Of a stretch of DNA of 64,000 nt, positions 8,584 to 17,644 are shown in pieces. Each line of letters opens with the position of its first letter. Within the stretch, counting starts at the first letter, position 1. The stretch covers positions 62,001 to 126,000 of the forward strand of contig NZ_FNNR01000004.1 of assembly GCF_900106835.1 (NCBI RefSeq). Reading direction: 5' to 3'. Source of the DNA: Arthrobacter sp. cf158. GTDB taxonomy: Bacteria; Actinomycetota; Actinomycetes; Actinomycetales; Micrococcaceae. The position numbers and the translations under genes are program-made. Below the pieces are notes generated by a model that saw nothing but the letters and a program-made list of their open reading frames with translations, had not been told where the DNA came from and ran no database searches.

Positions 8584-9045
8584 TCACTGGGCCGGCTGTG
8601 CCGCCGGGCGGCCATGCGTGACCCGGTGGGTCACTCGATCGGCGGTGTCGTCCACGGTGGCTGCCTTCTCCACAGGCTCCAGATAGAAGCGGGCACTGTT
8701 GATGATGCCGCCGTCCACACCGAAGATGATGACGCCGGTCATCTCGTGGGGTGTGCCGTCCCGCCACGCCCCCTTCAACTGCAGTTCGGTCCATATGGTG
8801 CTGCCGCTGACGCTGTGCGCCAGGAGATGCGCCTTGATATCAGGGACACCCGTAAAGAGCTGTTCCCAGTTGTTGCGGATAGTGTCCCGGCCGGTGAAGC
8901 CACGGGTGGGGTGGGCTGGTGTTTCGTTGACGTAACCCGGAGCGAAACACGCCGCCAGGCTTTCCAGATCGTGCTTGTTGGTGGCTTCCAGCAGGCGGTT
9001 GATGACGGCGAGCGGACCCGCCTCACCATCGTCGGTGAGAGTCAT
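8584..9045 (-). CDS. SnoaL-like / ester-cyclase-like NTF2-fold protein
   Basis: The 153-residue protein has the NTF2-like cone-fold pattern. An N-terminal helix (INRLLEATNKHDLESLAACF) is followed by GYVNETPAHPTRGFTGRD, an NNWEQLFTGVPD helix, and alternating strands ending RFYLEPVE. SnoaL-like proteins are small cyclases, isomerases or binding proteins. The start at 9045 was chosen because GGAGG precedes it by 7 bp; a longer frame upstream has no ribosome site. The C-terminal tail is disordered. The gene stands alone; role unknown. Confidence 0.8.
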   Translation of the reverse strand: MTLTDDGEAGPLAVINRLLEATNKHDLESLAACFAPGYVNETPAHPTRGFTGRDTIRNNWEQLFTGVPDIKAHLLAHSVSGSTIWTELQLKGAWRDGTPHEMTGVIIFGVDGGIINSARFYLEPVEKAATVDDTADRVTHRVTHGRPAAQPAQ

Positions 9046-9163
9046 TGGAGGACCTCCCGGATAAGTGGATGTACGTACGAGTGTAGGCTCGGGAGGCCTC
9101 CCGGTCGACGGGTTCGCGGCCCCGTGCGGTGAGCGGCGCCGTCGAGCATTTTGTCCTGGACGC

Positions 9164-9195
9164 AAAAAACCCCGGATCGTTGGATCCGGGGTTTT
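9164..9195 (-). terminator. Intrinsic terminator of tRNA-Gly
   Basis: AAAACCCCGGATC and GATCCGGGGTTTT form a 13-bp perfect stem with a GTTG loop (9179-9182). Read on the minus strand it ends in six T's. It starts 5 bp after the tRNA 3' end, so it is a textbook factor-independent terminator for that gene. Confidence 0.9.
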
Positions 9196-9200
9196 CGTGG

Positions 9201-9271
9201 AGCGGGCGACGGGAATCGAACCCGCGTATCGAGCTTGGGAAGCTAGCGCTCTACCATTGAGCTACGCCCGC
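9201..9271 (-). tRNA. tRNA-Gly (anticodon CCC)
   Basis: The 71-nt cloverleaf folds with a GCGGGCG/CGCCCGC acceptor stem, a GCTC/GAGC D-stem and a T-arm with the TTCGATT loop. The anticodon loop is TTCCCAA, giving CCC, which reads GGG glycine codons. The anticodon stem has one T-C mismatch in its second pair. CCA is not encoded. A strong terminator follows immediately. Confidence 0.93.
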
Positions 9272-9359
9272 AATGCCCGGCAAAATTGCACCGAGCGAGT
9301 CCTAGCTTAGCGCAGTTGCGGCGGCCCTCATGACAGGCACACCGCTGGCAGGAGCCGGC

Positions 9360-10877
9360 CTACTTGAACAGCTTCAAACTGTTCCATCCGGAGCCCACCT
9401 GGCCGTACGTAGTCCATTGGCCACGGCCGAGGCCATAGTTGTAGAGGTTGCCGTCCGCCGTTTGCGCCGTGATGCCTCGTGTCCCGGCGCCGGTCAGTCC
9501 GAAGCCCGGGGCCAGGACCCGCATGTACTGCCAGCCCGTTCCCACGGTGGTGGCCGGCCCGAAGAAGCCGGCCCAACCGTCGCCGCGGTAATTGATCAGG
9601 GAACCGGACGGGGTCCGCGCCAGAATATCGTTGGCGCCGTCGCCCTCCCAGTCGGCAATGGTGAGTTCCATGCCGTTCCAGCCCTTGCCGATAACCTGCG
9701 GTGCACTCAGGGCGCCACCAAAGGTGTTGGGGTAGTAGCGCAGCACTCCATCGGGGAAGTATCCGACGACGCCGGGCCGGCCATGCGCGTGGGTCCACTT
9801 ACCCACGGTGATGGTCATACGGTCCCAACCGCCGTTGCCCACAACAACCTGGCCGGCAAAACCGCCGCCCGGAAGGCCTCGATACACACCCAGACTTCCG
9901 TTGTTCCACTGCGCAAGGATGTCGTACACGCCATCAATGTCCCAGTCCACCACGAAAGCCTGCTTCAAGGCTGTCCAGCCCGAGCCAATCTGGATGGCTC
10001 CCGAATAGCCACCCGCCGCCGTCGCGGGGTAGCGCAACAAGCGCCCAGAAGCGTCAGCGGCCACCAGGTCAGCGCCGGATTTGATGCTGGCCGCGGCCGC
10101 CGTATTGCCGGCGAAGTAGTGCTCCAGGGTTGGGAAGCCACGCCTGTTCATATCGGTGGCCAGGGCAACGCCCACGTAGCGCAAATGCCAAGGCTCGTAG
10201 CTGTAGCCCGTGGTGCCCGTGTAACCGTTGGGGTAGCGGACGATGAAGCCGTATTTGTGCGCGTTGGCGGCAACCCACTTACCCGCCGCAGTATCGCCGA
10301 AGCACGTGCTGAGCCCGCAGTTTCCGGCCGCGTTGCCAATGTCCATGGCCAGGCCGGTTTGGTGTTCGCTGTAACCGGGCCGGGCCGAGATGGTGTCTGC
10401 GTACGCTTGGCCGTAAATGCTGACGTAATACGAATAGACCTGCTGTTGTTGGGCGTACGAGCGGTATCCGCTGACGATCGACAAGCCGCCCGTACCGGCA
10501 TCGGCTGCTCCCTGGAACAAGCCGTTGAGCCACGCGGCAGCTTCGGCGCGCATGTACTGACCCGAGCCGCGCGCGTTGATAAGGTCCGACGGCGCGTAGC
10601 CCGCCGGATTCAGTGGCCGCGATTTGTTGACAAGGACCGAAAAGCTGGCGGGATCACCAATGGGATCCACGCTCGGCAGCGGGTTCACCGTAGCGGGAAC
10701 GGCCAACGTGGTGGCCGTTTCAGCAAGGGCCGCATGGGCGGAAACAGGTGCTGCGACGGCCGAGGCCGGAACCGCGGAAATTAAGCCGCCAGCCACCGCA
10801 ACGGCGAGGAAAACCGCGCACGCTGCCACCCGTCGTCGAGCTTTTCCTGCAAAAGATTGATGTTCCGGAACCCGCAT
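9360..10877 (-). CDS. Secreted D-Ala-D-Ala carboxypeptidase (VanY/M15B) with FG-GAP-like repeats
   Basis: The 505-residue protein begins with a Sec signal peptide: basic start, a hydrophobic stretch around residues 17-38, then AASA-like cleavage sites. The M15B domain spans roughly residues 65-250. It has SGYRSYAQQQ (near 134), the zinc motif SEHQTGLAMD (His and Asp near 171 and 178) and PWHLRYVG (His near 230). From about residue 266 to the end lie four to five FG-GAP/VCBS-like repeats with DWDIDG and DWEGDG calcium-type loops. It should trim peptidoglycan stem peptides outside the cell. The same C-terminal domain occurs in the CAP protein at 11560-13539. Confidence 0.9.
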   Translation of the reverse strand: MRVPEHQSFAGKARRRVAACAVFLAVAVAGGLISAVPASAVAAPVSAHAALAETATTLAVPATVNPLPSVDPIGDPASFSVLVNKSRPLNPAGYAPSDLINARGSGQYMRAEAAAWLNGLFQGAADAGTGGLSIVSGYRSYAQQQQVYSYYVSIYGQAYADTISARPGYSEHQTGLAMDIGNAAGNCGLSTCFGDTAAGKWVAANAHKYGFIVRYPNGYTGTTGYSYEPWHLRYVGVALATDMNRRGFPTLEHYFAGNTAAAASIKSGADLVAADASGRLLRYPATAAGGYSGAIQIGSGWTALKQAFVVDWDIDGVYDILAQWNNGSLGVYRGLPGGGFAGQVVVGNGGWDRMTITVGKWTHAHGRPGVVGYFPDGVLRYYPNTFGGALSAPQVIGKGWNGMELTIADWEGDGANDILARTPSGSLINYRGDGWAGFFGPATTVGTGWQYMRVLAPGFGLTGAGTRGITAQTADGNLYNYGLGRGQWTTYGQVGSGWNSLKLFK

Positions 10878-11090
10878 AACGCCCCCAATTCGGTTTTGCC
10901 AGCCTGGGGCACTCTACCGTGCAGGGCCGTTTGTGTCAGCCGTGACTTTTGTGAAGCGCCAGATAACCATTCGGTCAAGGCTGGTCAGTTGGGTGTGCCG
11001 GGAGGTGTCCGCTGACTATTCTGAAGATGTTAGCTGCAGCGTATGGGGAACCGGGCTACGACATTGGACCGTACGCCGAAAGAGGTTTCC

Positions 11091-11534
11091 GTGGCATTCG
11101 CAGACTACGAAGTGGTGATAGGCAGGGACGCCATGACCGTCTACGGATTTCTCATGGACGGGATGAACAATTCCCTCTGGCGGTCCGGGATCCGCAGCAT
11201 CTCACTCCGCTCCGGTAACCGTGGTCAAAAAGGCGCGCTCTACCAGCAGACAATCATCGGTCCCGGCGGACGTCCCATTGCCGCAGACTTCCAGATCACC
11301 GAAGCACGGCCAGGCGCGGAAGTACGCTTCGCCGTGGTGGCGGGACCGGCCCGACCCACCGGGGGCTACTACCTCAGCACCGAGGGCCAGACCACCCGGC
11401 TCAGGTTCGCCCTGGAATACCATCCCAAGGGCCTTCAGAAGCTCATGAACGCCATGATCCAGAAGACCATGGAAGCCGAAGTGGCGCAGCTGGAGCAGCT
11501 CAAAACCGTCATGGAGTCGCGCTCGGTGGTGTGA
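11091..11534 (+). CDS. SRPBCC (START-like) family protein
   Basis: The 147-residue protein resembles polyketide-cyclase/START-like ligand pockets. An early strand-helix (FADYEVVIGRDAMTVYGFL) is followed by a strand ladder with RPIAADFQITEARPGAEVRF and a long C-terminal helix (QKLMNAMIQKTMEAEVAQLE). Start GTG at 11091 is preferred because AGAGG precedes it by 5 bp; an upstream ATG at 11043 has no ribosome site. It probably binds a hydrophobic small molecule; the ligand is unknown. It converges on the CAP gene 26 bp away. Confidence 0.78.
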   Translation: MAFADYEVVIGRDAMTVYGFLMDGMNNSLWRSGIRSISLRSGNRGQKGALYQQTIIGPGGRPIAADFQITEARPGAEVRFAVVAGPARPTGGYYLSTEGQTTRLRFALEYHPKGLQKLMNAMIQKTMEAEVAQLEQLKTVMESRSVV

Positions 11535-11559
11535 GCACTACTGGGCGAGGGTGTGAGCC

Positions 11560-13539
11560 CTACTGGGCGAGCTTGAAGCCGCTCCACCCGCCGCCAACCG
11601 TTACCGGCGTTGTTAGCCTTCCAGAGGTGAGATCCCAGTACTCGAGTACCCCGTTGGTTCCCAGTCCGGCGACGCCCGTGGTGCCTGACCCGGTGACGCC
11701 TTGCAAGGAACGCAGACCGGAGTAGTCCGTCCAGGCCGCGCCCACCACAGGCCTTGCCTCTTGCTTGGGAGTGCCCAGGCCGCTGCCGCGGTACAAACGC
11801 AAGGAGCCATTCGGTTCCACGGTCAGGAGATCCTGGAACCCATCAGCGTTGTAATCCACCATGCTGAGGCGGATGGCCTTGTTACCCGTACCAATAGCGG
11901 CTTGAGAACGGATGTACGTCATACCGGCGTTCTTATACAGCCAGAGCCCACCCGACGCATCCATGGCGACGATCTGTGGCAGGCGGTTATTGGCACACCA
12001 GTTGCCGACGGCGATGTTCAACGACTGCCAGCCGTGGCCCAGGACCCCGGGGGAACCGAAACCGCCTGACACCCGGCCCGGGTACACCAAAAGGGCACCA
12101 TCTGTGCGCTGGGCGATGAGATCGAAAACGCCATCACGATCCCAATCGGAAACGAATAACTCCTTGAGTCCGGTGAAACCAATCCCGATCTTGCGGGCCG
12201 CGCCGTACTTCGCGTTGCCCAAGGACTGGTACGAGTACACGGTTCCGTCCGAGCTGACAGATACAAGATCAGCGGCGCTGCGGATGGATGCGGCGCTCAG
12301 GTTCACAGTTGGTGGCTGGTATTTGTCGCCGGGCTGGCAAACGGCCACCGGATCCGTAGGCGGCGTCACTGTTCCACCCGGGCTGTTGGTGGTGCCGGCC
12401 GGGAGAGTGGTGTAACCAAAGAAATTCACCACGCCCCAGAGCGTGTACCGGTTGGGGGTGGTCTGCCAGTTGCCGTCCGTGTAGGTGATGCCGATGCCCA
12501 TGACGTTGAAACGGGGATCGCGCAGAAGGGCATCATGGCCGGGCGAGCCCTTCCACCACTCAACAAGCTGCGCCGCGTCCCGGTCCCAGCGCACAGCGAT
12601 GACCTCGCCTGCGCCGTTGTTCGGGTTGAGGGCACGCGGGTCTGTCCAGAAGTTGGCGCGGTGCTGGATGACCTCGCGGGTCGCAATGTTGTTGGACCAC
12701 TCCTGGGCCAGGCCGGCCACCGTTGCGTGGTACTTCACGGGTGCCAGGCCCAGGGACGCGCGGTAACTGTTAATCGCGTTGAACACAGTGAGGATTGCGG
12801 CGCTGTTGCTGTCGGGCAGGAGTGCCAGGGCGCCGTTGTCGAGGTTCGGATCGCTGCTGGGGGTCTTGCCGGGGAACGGTGTGGGCGTTGGTGCAGGGGC
12901 TGTGCTGGGCTCCGGGGTGGCTGTTGCTGAGGCCGACGGCGAGGGGGCGACGGTGGGTTCCGGGGTGGCTGTTGCTGAGGCCGACGGCGAGGGGGTGACG
13001 CTGGGTTCCGGGGTGGCTGTTGCTGAGGCCGAGGCTGAGGGGGAGGCCGACGGAAGTGGTCCCGCGGCGGGTGCTGACGGCGTCGGGATTGCGGCCGGCG
13101 ACTCAGGCTGCGGGGGAGCCGGCTCCACGGGATCGGGAACGACCGGGGCGCTGGTGCCAGGTGCCTCTGGTTCTGTGCCTTCCGCCGAGGGATCATCCGG
13201 CCCCCAAGACGGCCCAATGTTCGGCACAGGCGGCGGTGTCTCGATGATGGGATCCACGGCGATGGGCCTACTCGGCGCTTCGCTTTCAGTTCCCGGTTCC
13301 AGGGCCGGCACCGTGGCGGGGTGGGAAGCGTCACTGGGCGCGGGCGTGCCCGCGGACGGTGCGGGGTCCGTCGTCGTACTCTCTTCCGGTGCCGTCAGAC
13401 CGGACGGGACGCCGGCAGAGGGGGAGGTCAGGCCACCCGTGCCTGCGTCGTTGGCCGGCAGGATCTGGCTGGAGGCGGCCACGCCAAGGGCCAGCGCTCC
13501 GGCCAGCACAATAGCGGCCGGCACTGCCAGTTTTTTCAC
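11560..13539 (-). CDS. Secreted CAP/SCP-domain protein with FG-GAP-like repeats
   Basis: The 659-residue protein starts at GTG 13539 with KKLAVPAAIVLAGALALG, a Sec signal peptide; upstream in-frame codons lack signal features. A Pro/Ser/Thr-rich linker follows (about residues 25-235) and contains a 16-residue tandem repeat. A CAP domain comes next (about 250-375), with INSYRASLGLAPV, AQEWSNNIA and the SPGHDALLRDPRFNVMGIG signature. From about residue 410, FG-GAP-like repeats with DWDRDG and DYNADG loops run to the end GGGWSGFKLAQ. CAP proteins are extracellular with varied roles. It probably binds the wall or envelope; function unknown. Confidence 0.87.
   Translation of the reverse strand: MKKLAVPAAIVLAGALALGVAASSQILPANDAGTGGLTSPSAGVPSGLTAPEESTTTDPAPSAGTPAPSDASHPATVPALEPGTESEAPSRPIAVDPIIETPPPVPNIGPSWGPDDPSAEGTEPEAPGTSAPVVPDPVEPAPPQPESPAAIPTPSAPAAGPLPSASPSASASATATPEPSVTPSPSASATATPEPTVAPSPSASATATPEPSTAPAPTPTPFPGKTPSSDPNLDNGALALLPDSNSAAILTVFNAINSYRASLGLAPVKYHATVAGLAQEWSNNIATREVIQHRANFWTDPRALNPNNGAGEVIAVRWDRDAAQLVEWWKGSPGHDALLRDPRFNVMGIGITYTDGNWQTTPNRYTLWGVVNFFGYTTLPAGTTNSPGGTVTPPTDPVAVCQPGDKYQPPTVNLSAASIRSAADLVSVSSDGTVYSYQSLGNAKYGAARKIGIGFTGLKELFVSDWDRDGVFDLIAQRTDGALLVYPGRVSGGFGSPGVLGHGWQSLNIAVGNWCANNRLPQIVAMDASGGLWLYKNAGMTYIRSQAAIGTGNKAIRLSMVDYNADGFQDLLTVEPNGSLRLYRGSGLGTPKQEARPVVGAAWTDYSGLRSLQGVTGSGTTGVAGLGTNGVLEYWDLTSGRLTTPVTVGGGWSGFKLAQ
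12911..13048. repeat. 48-bp in-frame tandem repeat in the CAP protein linker
   Basis: Two full units of 48 bp and part of a third begin at 12911, 12959 and 13007. They encode the 16-residue unit SPSASATATPEPSVTP on the minus strand. The first two copies are almost identical at DNA level, with a few base changes at the unit end, so the array is recent and could vary in copy number between strains. It lengthens a disordered wall-spanning linker without changing frame. Confidence 0.9.
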
Positions 13540-13664
13540 AATTACCCCGCGAATGCTCGTTGCCCCCAGGTACGGGCGCGGTTCTACATGTCCGGGAACT
13601 ATAGTCCCACGGGGCGGCCCGGACAATGCATGCGGTGTTGGAGGCATGGGGTATTTTTGATGCT

Positions 13665-14240
13665 GTGCTGATCTCTGACCGCGATATACGTGCCGAAATA
13701 GACTCCCAACGGATTGTTCTTGAGCCGTACGACCCCGCGATGGTGCAGCCGTCTTCCGTGGACGTCCGGATTGACCGGTTTTTCCGGCTGTTCGACAACC
13801 ACAAATACGCCCACATTGACCCCGCCGAGGAACAGCCTGAGCTGACCCGGCTGGTGGAGGTGGAAGGCGACGAGCCCTTCATCCTGCACCCCGGCGAGTT
13901 CGTCTTGGGCTCCACCTATGAAACGGTCAGCCTTGCCGACGACATTGCTGCCCGACTTGAGGGGAAGTCCTCCCTGGGCCGCCTCGGCCTGCTGACCCAC
14001 TCCACGGCTGGCTTCATCGACCCCGGCTTCTCCGGTCACGTAACGCTGGAACTCTCCAACGTGGCCACCCTGCCCATCAAGCTGTGGCCCGGCATGAAGA
14101 TTGGCCAGCTCTGCTTCTTCCGGCTGACGTCGTCGGCCGAGCACCCTTACGGCTCGGGTGAATACGGCAACCGCTACCAAGGCCAGCGCGGCCCCACCGC
14201 CAGCCGCAGCCACCAGAACTTCCACCGGACGTCCATCTAG
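13665..14240 (+). CDS. dcd: dCTP deaminase, probably bifunctional (dUMP-forming)
   Basis: The 191-residue protein begins [11 protein letters not shown]. It carries the dCTP deaminase/dUTPase signatures [27 protein letters not shown] and [14 protein letters not shown] with the catalytic Glu, and a C-terminal [12 protein letters not shown]. Its length and [11 protein letters not shown] segment match actinobacterial enzymes; in Mycobacterium tuberculosis such an enzyme makes dUMP directly from dCTP, so the bifunctional call here is by family analogy. GTG at 13665 was chosen because the protein family starts there. The gene has its own promoter region opposite the CAP gene. Confidence 0.93.
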
Positions 14241-14286
14241 CCTTCTTGCTGCGTCGCGCCGAGGGGCTGCTTCTCTTTGCCGAGGG

Positions 14287-15486
14287 CTAAGCCGGGGCGC
14301 GTTCGGTGGTTCGCGGGGGAGCTTTGGGGGTTCGCCGGAAGGCTTTGACCACGGGCTCCACGAAGCGAGCGGCCAGCGGACCCAGGATGGCCATGATGAG
14401 TACATATGCCGTGGCGAGTGCAGCGAGTTCGTCGGGCACTGCGCCGGAGGCAACAGCCAATCCCGCGATGACGATGGAGAACTCACCGCGGGCTATGAGG
14501 GCGGCACCTGCGCGGAAACGGCCCGGTACCGCGATCCCGGCCCGCTTGGCGGCCCAGAACCCCGTGAGCATCTTGGTGGCGGACGTCAGGACAGCCAGCA
14601 CAAGGGCCCACCCGAGCACTGGCGGAATGGACGTGGGATCGGTGTTCAGCCCGAAGGCCACAAAGAAGATGGCGGCAAAAAGATCCCGCAGCGGTTCCAG
14701 GATCCGGGTGGCGTTGTGGGCCGTCGCACCGGAAATGGCGATGCCCAACATGAAGGCACCCACGGCGGCGGACACCTGCAGGGCAGAGGCGATACCGGCC
14801 ACCAGCAGAGCAAGCCCCAGGACGTTCAGAAGGAAAACCTCGGAGTTCTCACTGTGAACCGCTTGCGAGACCCGGTGACCGTGCTTGAGGGCGATGACCA
14901 GCACCACGGTGACCACGGCCAGCGCGATGCCCACAGTCTGTAATCCACCAAGGAACCCGACGCCCGCAAGGATGGCTGTGAGAATCGGGAGGTAGATGGC
15001 CATGGCAAGGTCTTCGAAAACCAGGATGGACAGGACCACAGGCGTTTCACGGTTACCGATGCGGCCCAGATCGGTAATGACCTTGGCCGCGATGCCTGAT
15101 GACGAAATATACGTGACGCCGCCCATCACGATGGCACCCACGAGTCCCCAGCCCAGCAGCACAGCTATGCCGGCCCCGGGAATGAAGTTGAGGATGAAGT
15201 CCAGAACCCCGGCCTGCCAGGACCGTCGCAGCCCGGTGACGAGTTCCGACGCCGTATATTCCAGACCGAGCATGAGCAGGAGGAGGATGACGCCGATTTC
15301 GCCGGAGAGATGGGCGAACTCGTGCATGCCGTCCAGCTTGACGAATCCGCCGGCACCGAAGGCCAAGCCGCCCACAAGGTACAGGGGAATGGGGGACATG
15401 CCGATTCGGCCCGCTAATCGAGCCAGGAGACCGAGGCAGAAGACGACGGCCCCCAGTTCAACGAGGGCTAGTGCGAGCGGATCCAT
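14287..15486 (-). CDS. Cation/proton antiporter, KhtU-like (CPA2)
   Basis: The 399-residue protein is almost wholly hydrophobic with 12-13 predicted helices. It shows the CPA2 antiporter pattern: GVILLLLMLGLEYTASELV, a helix pair around VLSILVFEDLAMAIYLPIL with the conserved acidic residues, and AARGEF-like GAALIARGEFSIVIAGL. There is no C-terminal TrkA-N/KTN domain. The separate TrkA-C protein encoded 5 bp upstream supplies that role, as in Bacillus KhtTU. It probably exports K+ in exchange for H+, perhaps under alkaline or electrophile stress. Confidence 0.85.
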   Translation of the reverse strand: MDPLALALVELGAVVFCLGLLARLAGRIGMSPIPLYLVGGLAFGAGGFVKLDGMHEFAHLSGEIGVILLLLMLGLEYTASELVTGLRRSWQAGVLDFILNFIPGAGIAVLLGWGLVGAIVMGGVTYISSSGIAAKVITDLGRIGNRETPVVLSILVFEDLAMAIYLPILTAILAGVGFLGGLQTVGIALAVVTVVLVIALKHGHRVSQAVHSENSEVFLLNVLGLALLVAGIASALQVSAAVGAFMLGIAISGATAHNATRILEPLRDLFAAIFFVAFGLNTDPTSIPPVLGWALVLAVLTSATKMLTGFWAAKRAGIAVPGRFRAGAALIARGEFSIVIAGLAVASGAVPDELAALATAYVLIMAILGPLAARFVEPVVKAFRRTPKAPPRTTERAPA

Positions 15487-15491
15487 TCCGG

Positions 15492-15974
15492 TCAGCCGTT
15501 GCGGAGGATGCCGGCTGCCGAGTCAAGACCTTCCTGCGTGCCGACCGCTACGAGCAAATCACCGGTGTGAAGTACGACGTCGGGTGCCGGCGACGGGACA
15601 ACCTCGCCTTCGCGCATGATCGCCACGATGGACACACCGCTCCGGGTGCGGATCTGCGCCTTGCCCATGGGCTGGTTCACGAAGGGGGACTCCGGCGTAA
15701 TGGAGAACTGTCTGGTGACAATGCCAGGTATTTCACGGTGCTCTTCCGCCAAGCGCATGGCGATATGTTGGCCACCCAGGAGATTCCCCAAGGTAGACGC
15801 TTCATCGGCGGTCAACGGGATGGAGGCCTGGCAGGTGTCCGGGTCATCCCAGGTGGAGACGAACAGCTCGGTCTCACCTTCCCGAAGTTCCACTACACCG
15901 ATGCGACGGCCCGAAGCCGTGACGAAATCCTTGCGGATCCCGAGGCCCGGAAGTTCAGTCTCATCCACGTTCAT
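15492..15974 (-). CDS. KhtT-like regulatory subunit (TrkA-C/RCK_C domain)
   Basis: The 160-residue soluble protein has an N-terminal alpha/beta part (GIRKDFVTASGRRIGVVELR) and a C-terminal TrkA-C domain. The latter reads TRSGVSIVAIMREGEVVPSP followed by LHTGDLLVAVGT. Size and domain order match Bacillus subtilis KhtT, which gates the antiporter KhtU. It directly precedes the antiporter with 5 bp between them, so they form an operon and likely a membrane complex. The ligand is unseen; KhtT senses c-di-AMP in Bacillus, but I cannot confirm that here. Confidence 0.83.
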   Translation of the reverse strand: MNVDETELPGLGIRKDFVTASGRRIGVVELREGETELFVSTWDDPDTCQASIPLTADEASTLGNLLGGQHIAMRLAEEHREIPGIVTRQFSITPESPFVNQPMGKAQIRTRSGVSIVAIMREGEVVPSPAPDVVLHTGDLLVAVGTQEGLDSAAGILRNG

Positions 15975-16038
15975 TGCTACACCCTAACTCTGTTGTATGG
16001 GTCTGGTACGGCGTTCATGCTAAGCCAGTCCTATGTAG

Positions 16039-17442
16039 TTAACGCTCTGGTACCACTGCTATTTCCACTTTGGCAGGAGGCTTAACCGGCAGGATCACCA
16101 AGAGCCCGGCCAAGAGGACCACCATGATCCCGAGGATGCCCCAGCGCTGCGCTTCACCTTCAGCAACAAGAGGTGCCGCAATGGCGATGCACAGCGTGAA
16201 AAGGGTGGGAGCCAGGAAGCTGACGGCCCGCCCGGTGGTGGCGTAGAGGCCGAACAGTTCGCCCGATTCGCCGTCCGGTGCAAGCCGGGCCAGGTAGGCC
16301 CGCGAGGATGACTGGGCCGGCCCCACGAACAGGCACAGCAGCAGGCCGAAGATCCAGAAAGTTGCTGCACCTGGCCACTCATTTCCCAAGAAGACGTAAT
16401 CGCCGTTGCCAAGGACCAGGATGAACGTACCTGCCACCAGGAGGCCCACCAGGGAAATGATGATAACGGCCTTGGGGCCGATCCTGTCATCCAGGAAGCC
16501 ACCAATGATGGCCCCGACGGCCGCCACGACGTTGCCGAAGATGGCGAAGAAGATGACGTCCTTGAGCTCGAAACCGAACGTACCGGCCGCGATGACCCCG
16601 CCAAAGGTGAATACGGCAGCCAGTCCGTCGCGGAAAATGGCGCTGGAGAGCAGGAAGTAGATGGTGTGCGGACTGGTTCGATAGATGGCGCCGATGCGGC
16701 GGATCAGTAACCGGTAGGAGGCCAGGAAGCCCAGGGAAGCGGTGTCCTTTTTAACGGAGACTTCGGGAACGGCGAACATCACGGGGAGCGCGAAGATAAA
16801 GAACCAGAGGGCCGAGAAGACGGCAACCAGCCGGATGTTCAGGGAGTCCTGTGTTGATGCTCCGAACCACTCAAAAGAGGGCTGGACGAACAGCTGCAGC
16901 ACCAGGAGGAGCGCAACGATCCCGCCCAGATACCCCATGCCCCATCCGAAGCCGCTGACCTTGCCGATGTTCCGGGGTGTGGAGATTTGGGCCAGCATGG
17001 CGTTGTAGTTCACGCCGGCAAACTCGAAGAAAACGTTGCCCAAGGCGATGAGGCAAACACCGAGCAGCAGGAACTCGGGTTGCGGGAACACGAAGAAGCA
17101 CAAGGCCGTGAGCACCGCGGTGGCGGCCGTATTGACGCCCAGCCACAGCTTGCGGCGCCCTCCGGCATCAGAGCGTTGGCCTGTCACGGGAGCCAGCAGT
17201 GCGATGGCCAGGCCTGCGATGGCGAGGGCGGCTCCGAGGGCTGCAGAGGCTGCATCTTCTCCGCCGAAGGCATTGGACGTGAGGTACACGGTGAAAACGA
17301 ACGTTGTCATGACCGCGTTGAAGGCAGCGGAACCCCAGTCCCAGGATGCCCAGGCAAGGATTTGTCCCTTTTTGGAGGCGACGGGGCCAGAGGCGAGCTC
17401 GGATGTGGGTTGGGAGGCTTCGGGGACTGCGGCCGCGTTCAT
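16039..17442 (-). CDS. MFS transporter, UMF1/Atg22-like
   Basis: The 467-residue membrane protein has about 12 helices. Motifs of the vacuole-effluxer Atg22-like (UMF1) family are visible: ILAWASWDWGSAAFNAVMTT at the N-terminus, FAGVNYNAMLAQI, and a GKVSGFGWGMGYLGGIVALL loop after helix 4. GPAQSSSRAYLARLAPDGES lies in the second half. In eukaryotes the family effluxes amino acids; bacterial substrates are largely unknown. It stands alone between the Kht pair and the Mrp operon, with 202 bp of leader before mrpA. Confidence 0.85.
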   Translation of the reverse strand: MNAAAVPEASQPTSELASGPVASKKGQILAWASWDWGSAAFNAVMTTFVFTVYLTSNAFGGEDAASAALGAALAIAGLAIALLAPVTGQRSDAGGRRKLWLGVNTAATAVLTALCFFVFPQPEFLLLGVCLIALGNVFFEFAGVNYNAMLAQISTPRNIGKVSGFGWGMGYLGGIVALLLVLQLFVQPSFEWFGASTQDSLNIRLVAVFSALWFFIFALPVMFAVPEVSVKKDTASLGFLASYRLLIRRIGAIYRTSPHTIYFLLSSAIFRDGLAAVFTFGGVIAAGTFGFELKDVIFFAIFGNVVAAVGAIIGGFLDDRIGPKAVIIISLVGLLVAGTFILVLGNGDYVFLGNEWPGAATFWIFGLLLCLFVGPAQSSSRAYLARLAPDGESGELFGLYATTGRAVSFLAPTLFTLCIAIAAPLVAEGEAQRWGILGIMVVLLAGLLVILPVKPPAKVEIAVVPER

Positions 17443-17644
17443 AGCTTGAATGCTATAGGGGCGGAGGGAACAGCGTGCAGATGACAGACCGCGTTGTGGA
17501 GAACACCGATTGAAACGTCACGGGTCCTTCGGAAAAGTGGCCAAAAACTGTCTGTCCCCCTTGATAAACTAGGTAAACCGAACCCAACGTATGACCGCCT
17601 GCTCCAACTTTTGACAATTCGTTCCTGACTTTGCGGAGATAACA

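Noticed and set aside
9164..9271. Attachment site for an integrated element at the tRNA-Gly gene
   Set aside because: The tRNA and its terminator are intact, no duplicated 3' end is seen nearby, and no integrase gene is in the window.
15471..16085. 204-residue plus-strand open frame over the KhtT-like gene
   Set aside because: Antisense shadow of the KhtT-like gene with no motif; high GC codon use leaves several frames open.
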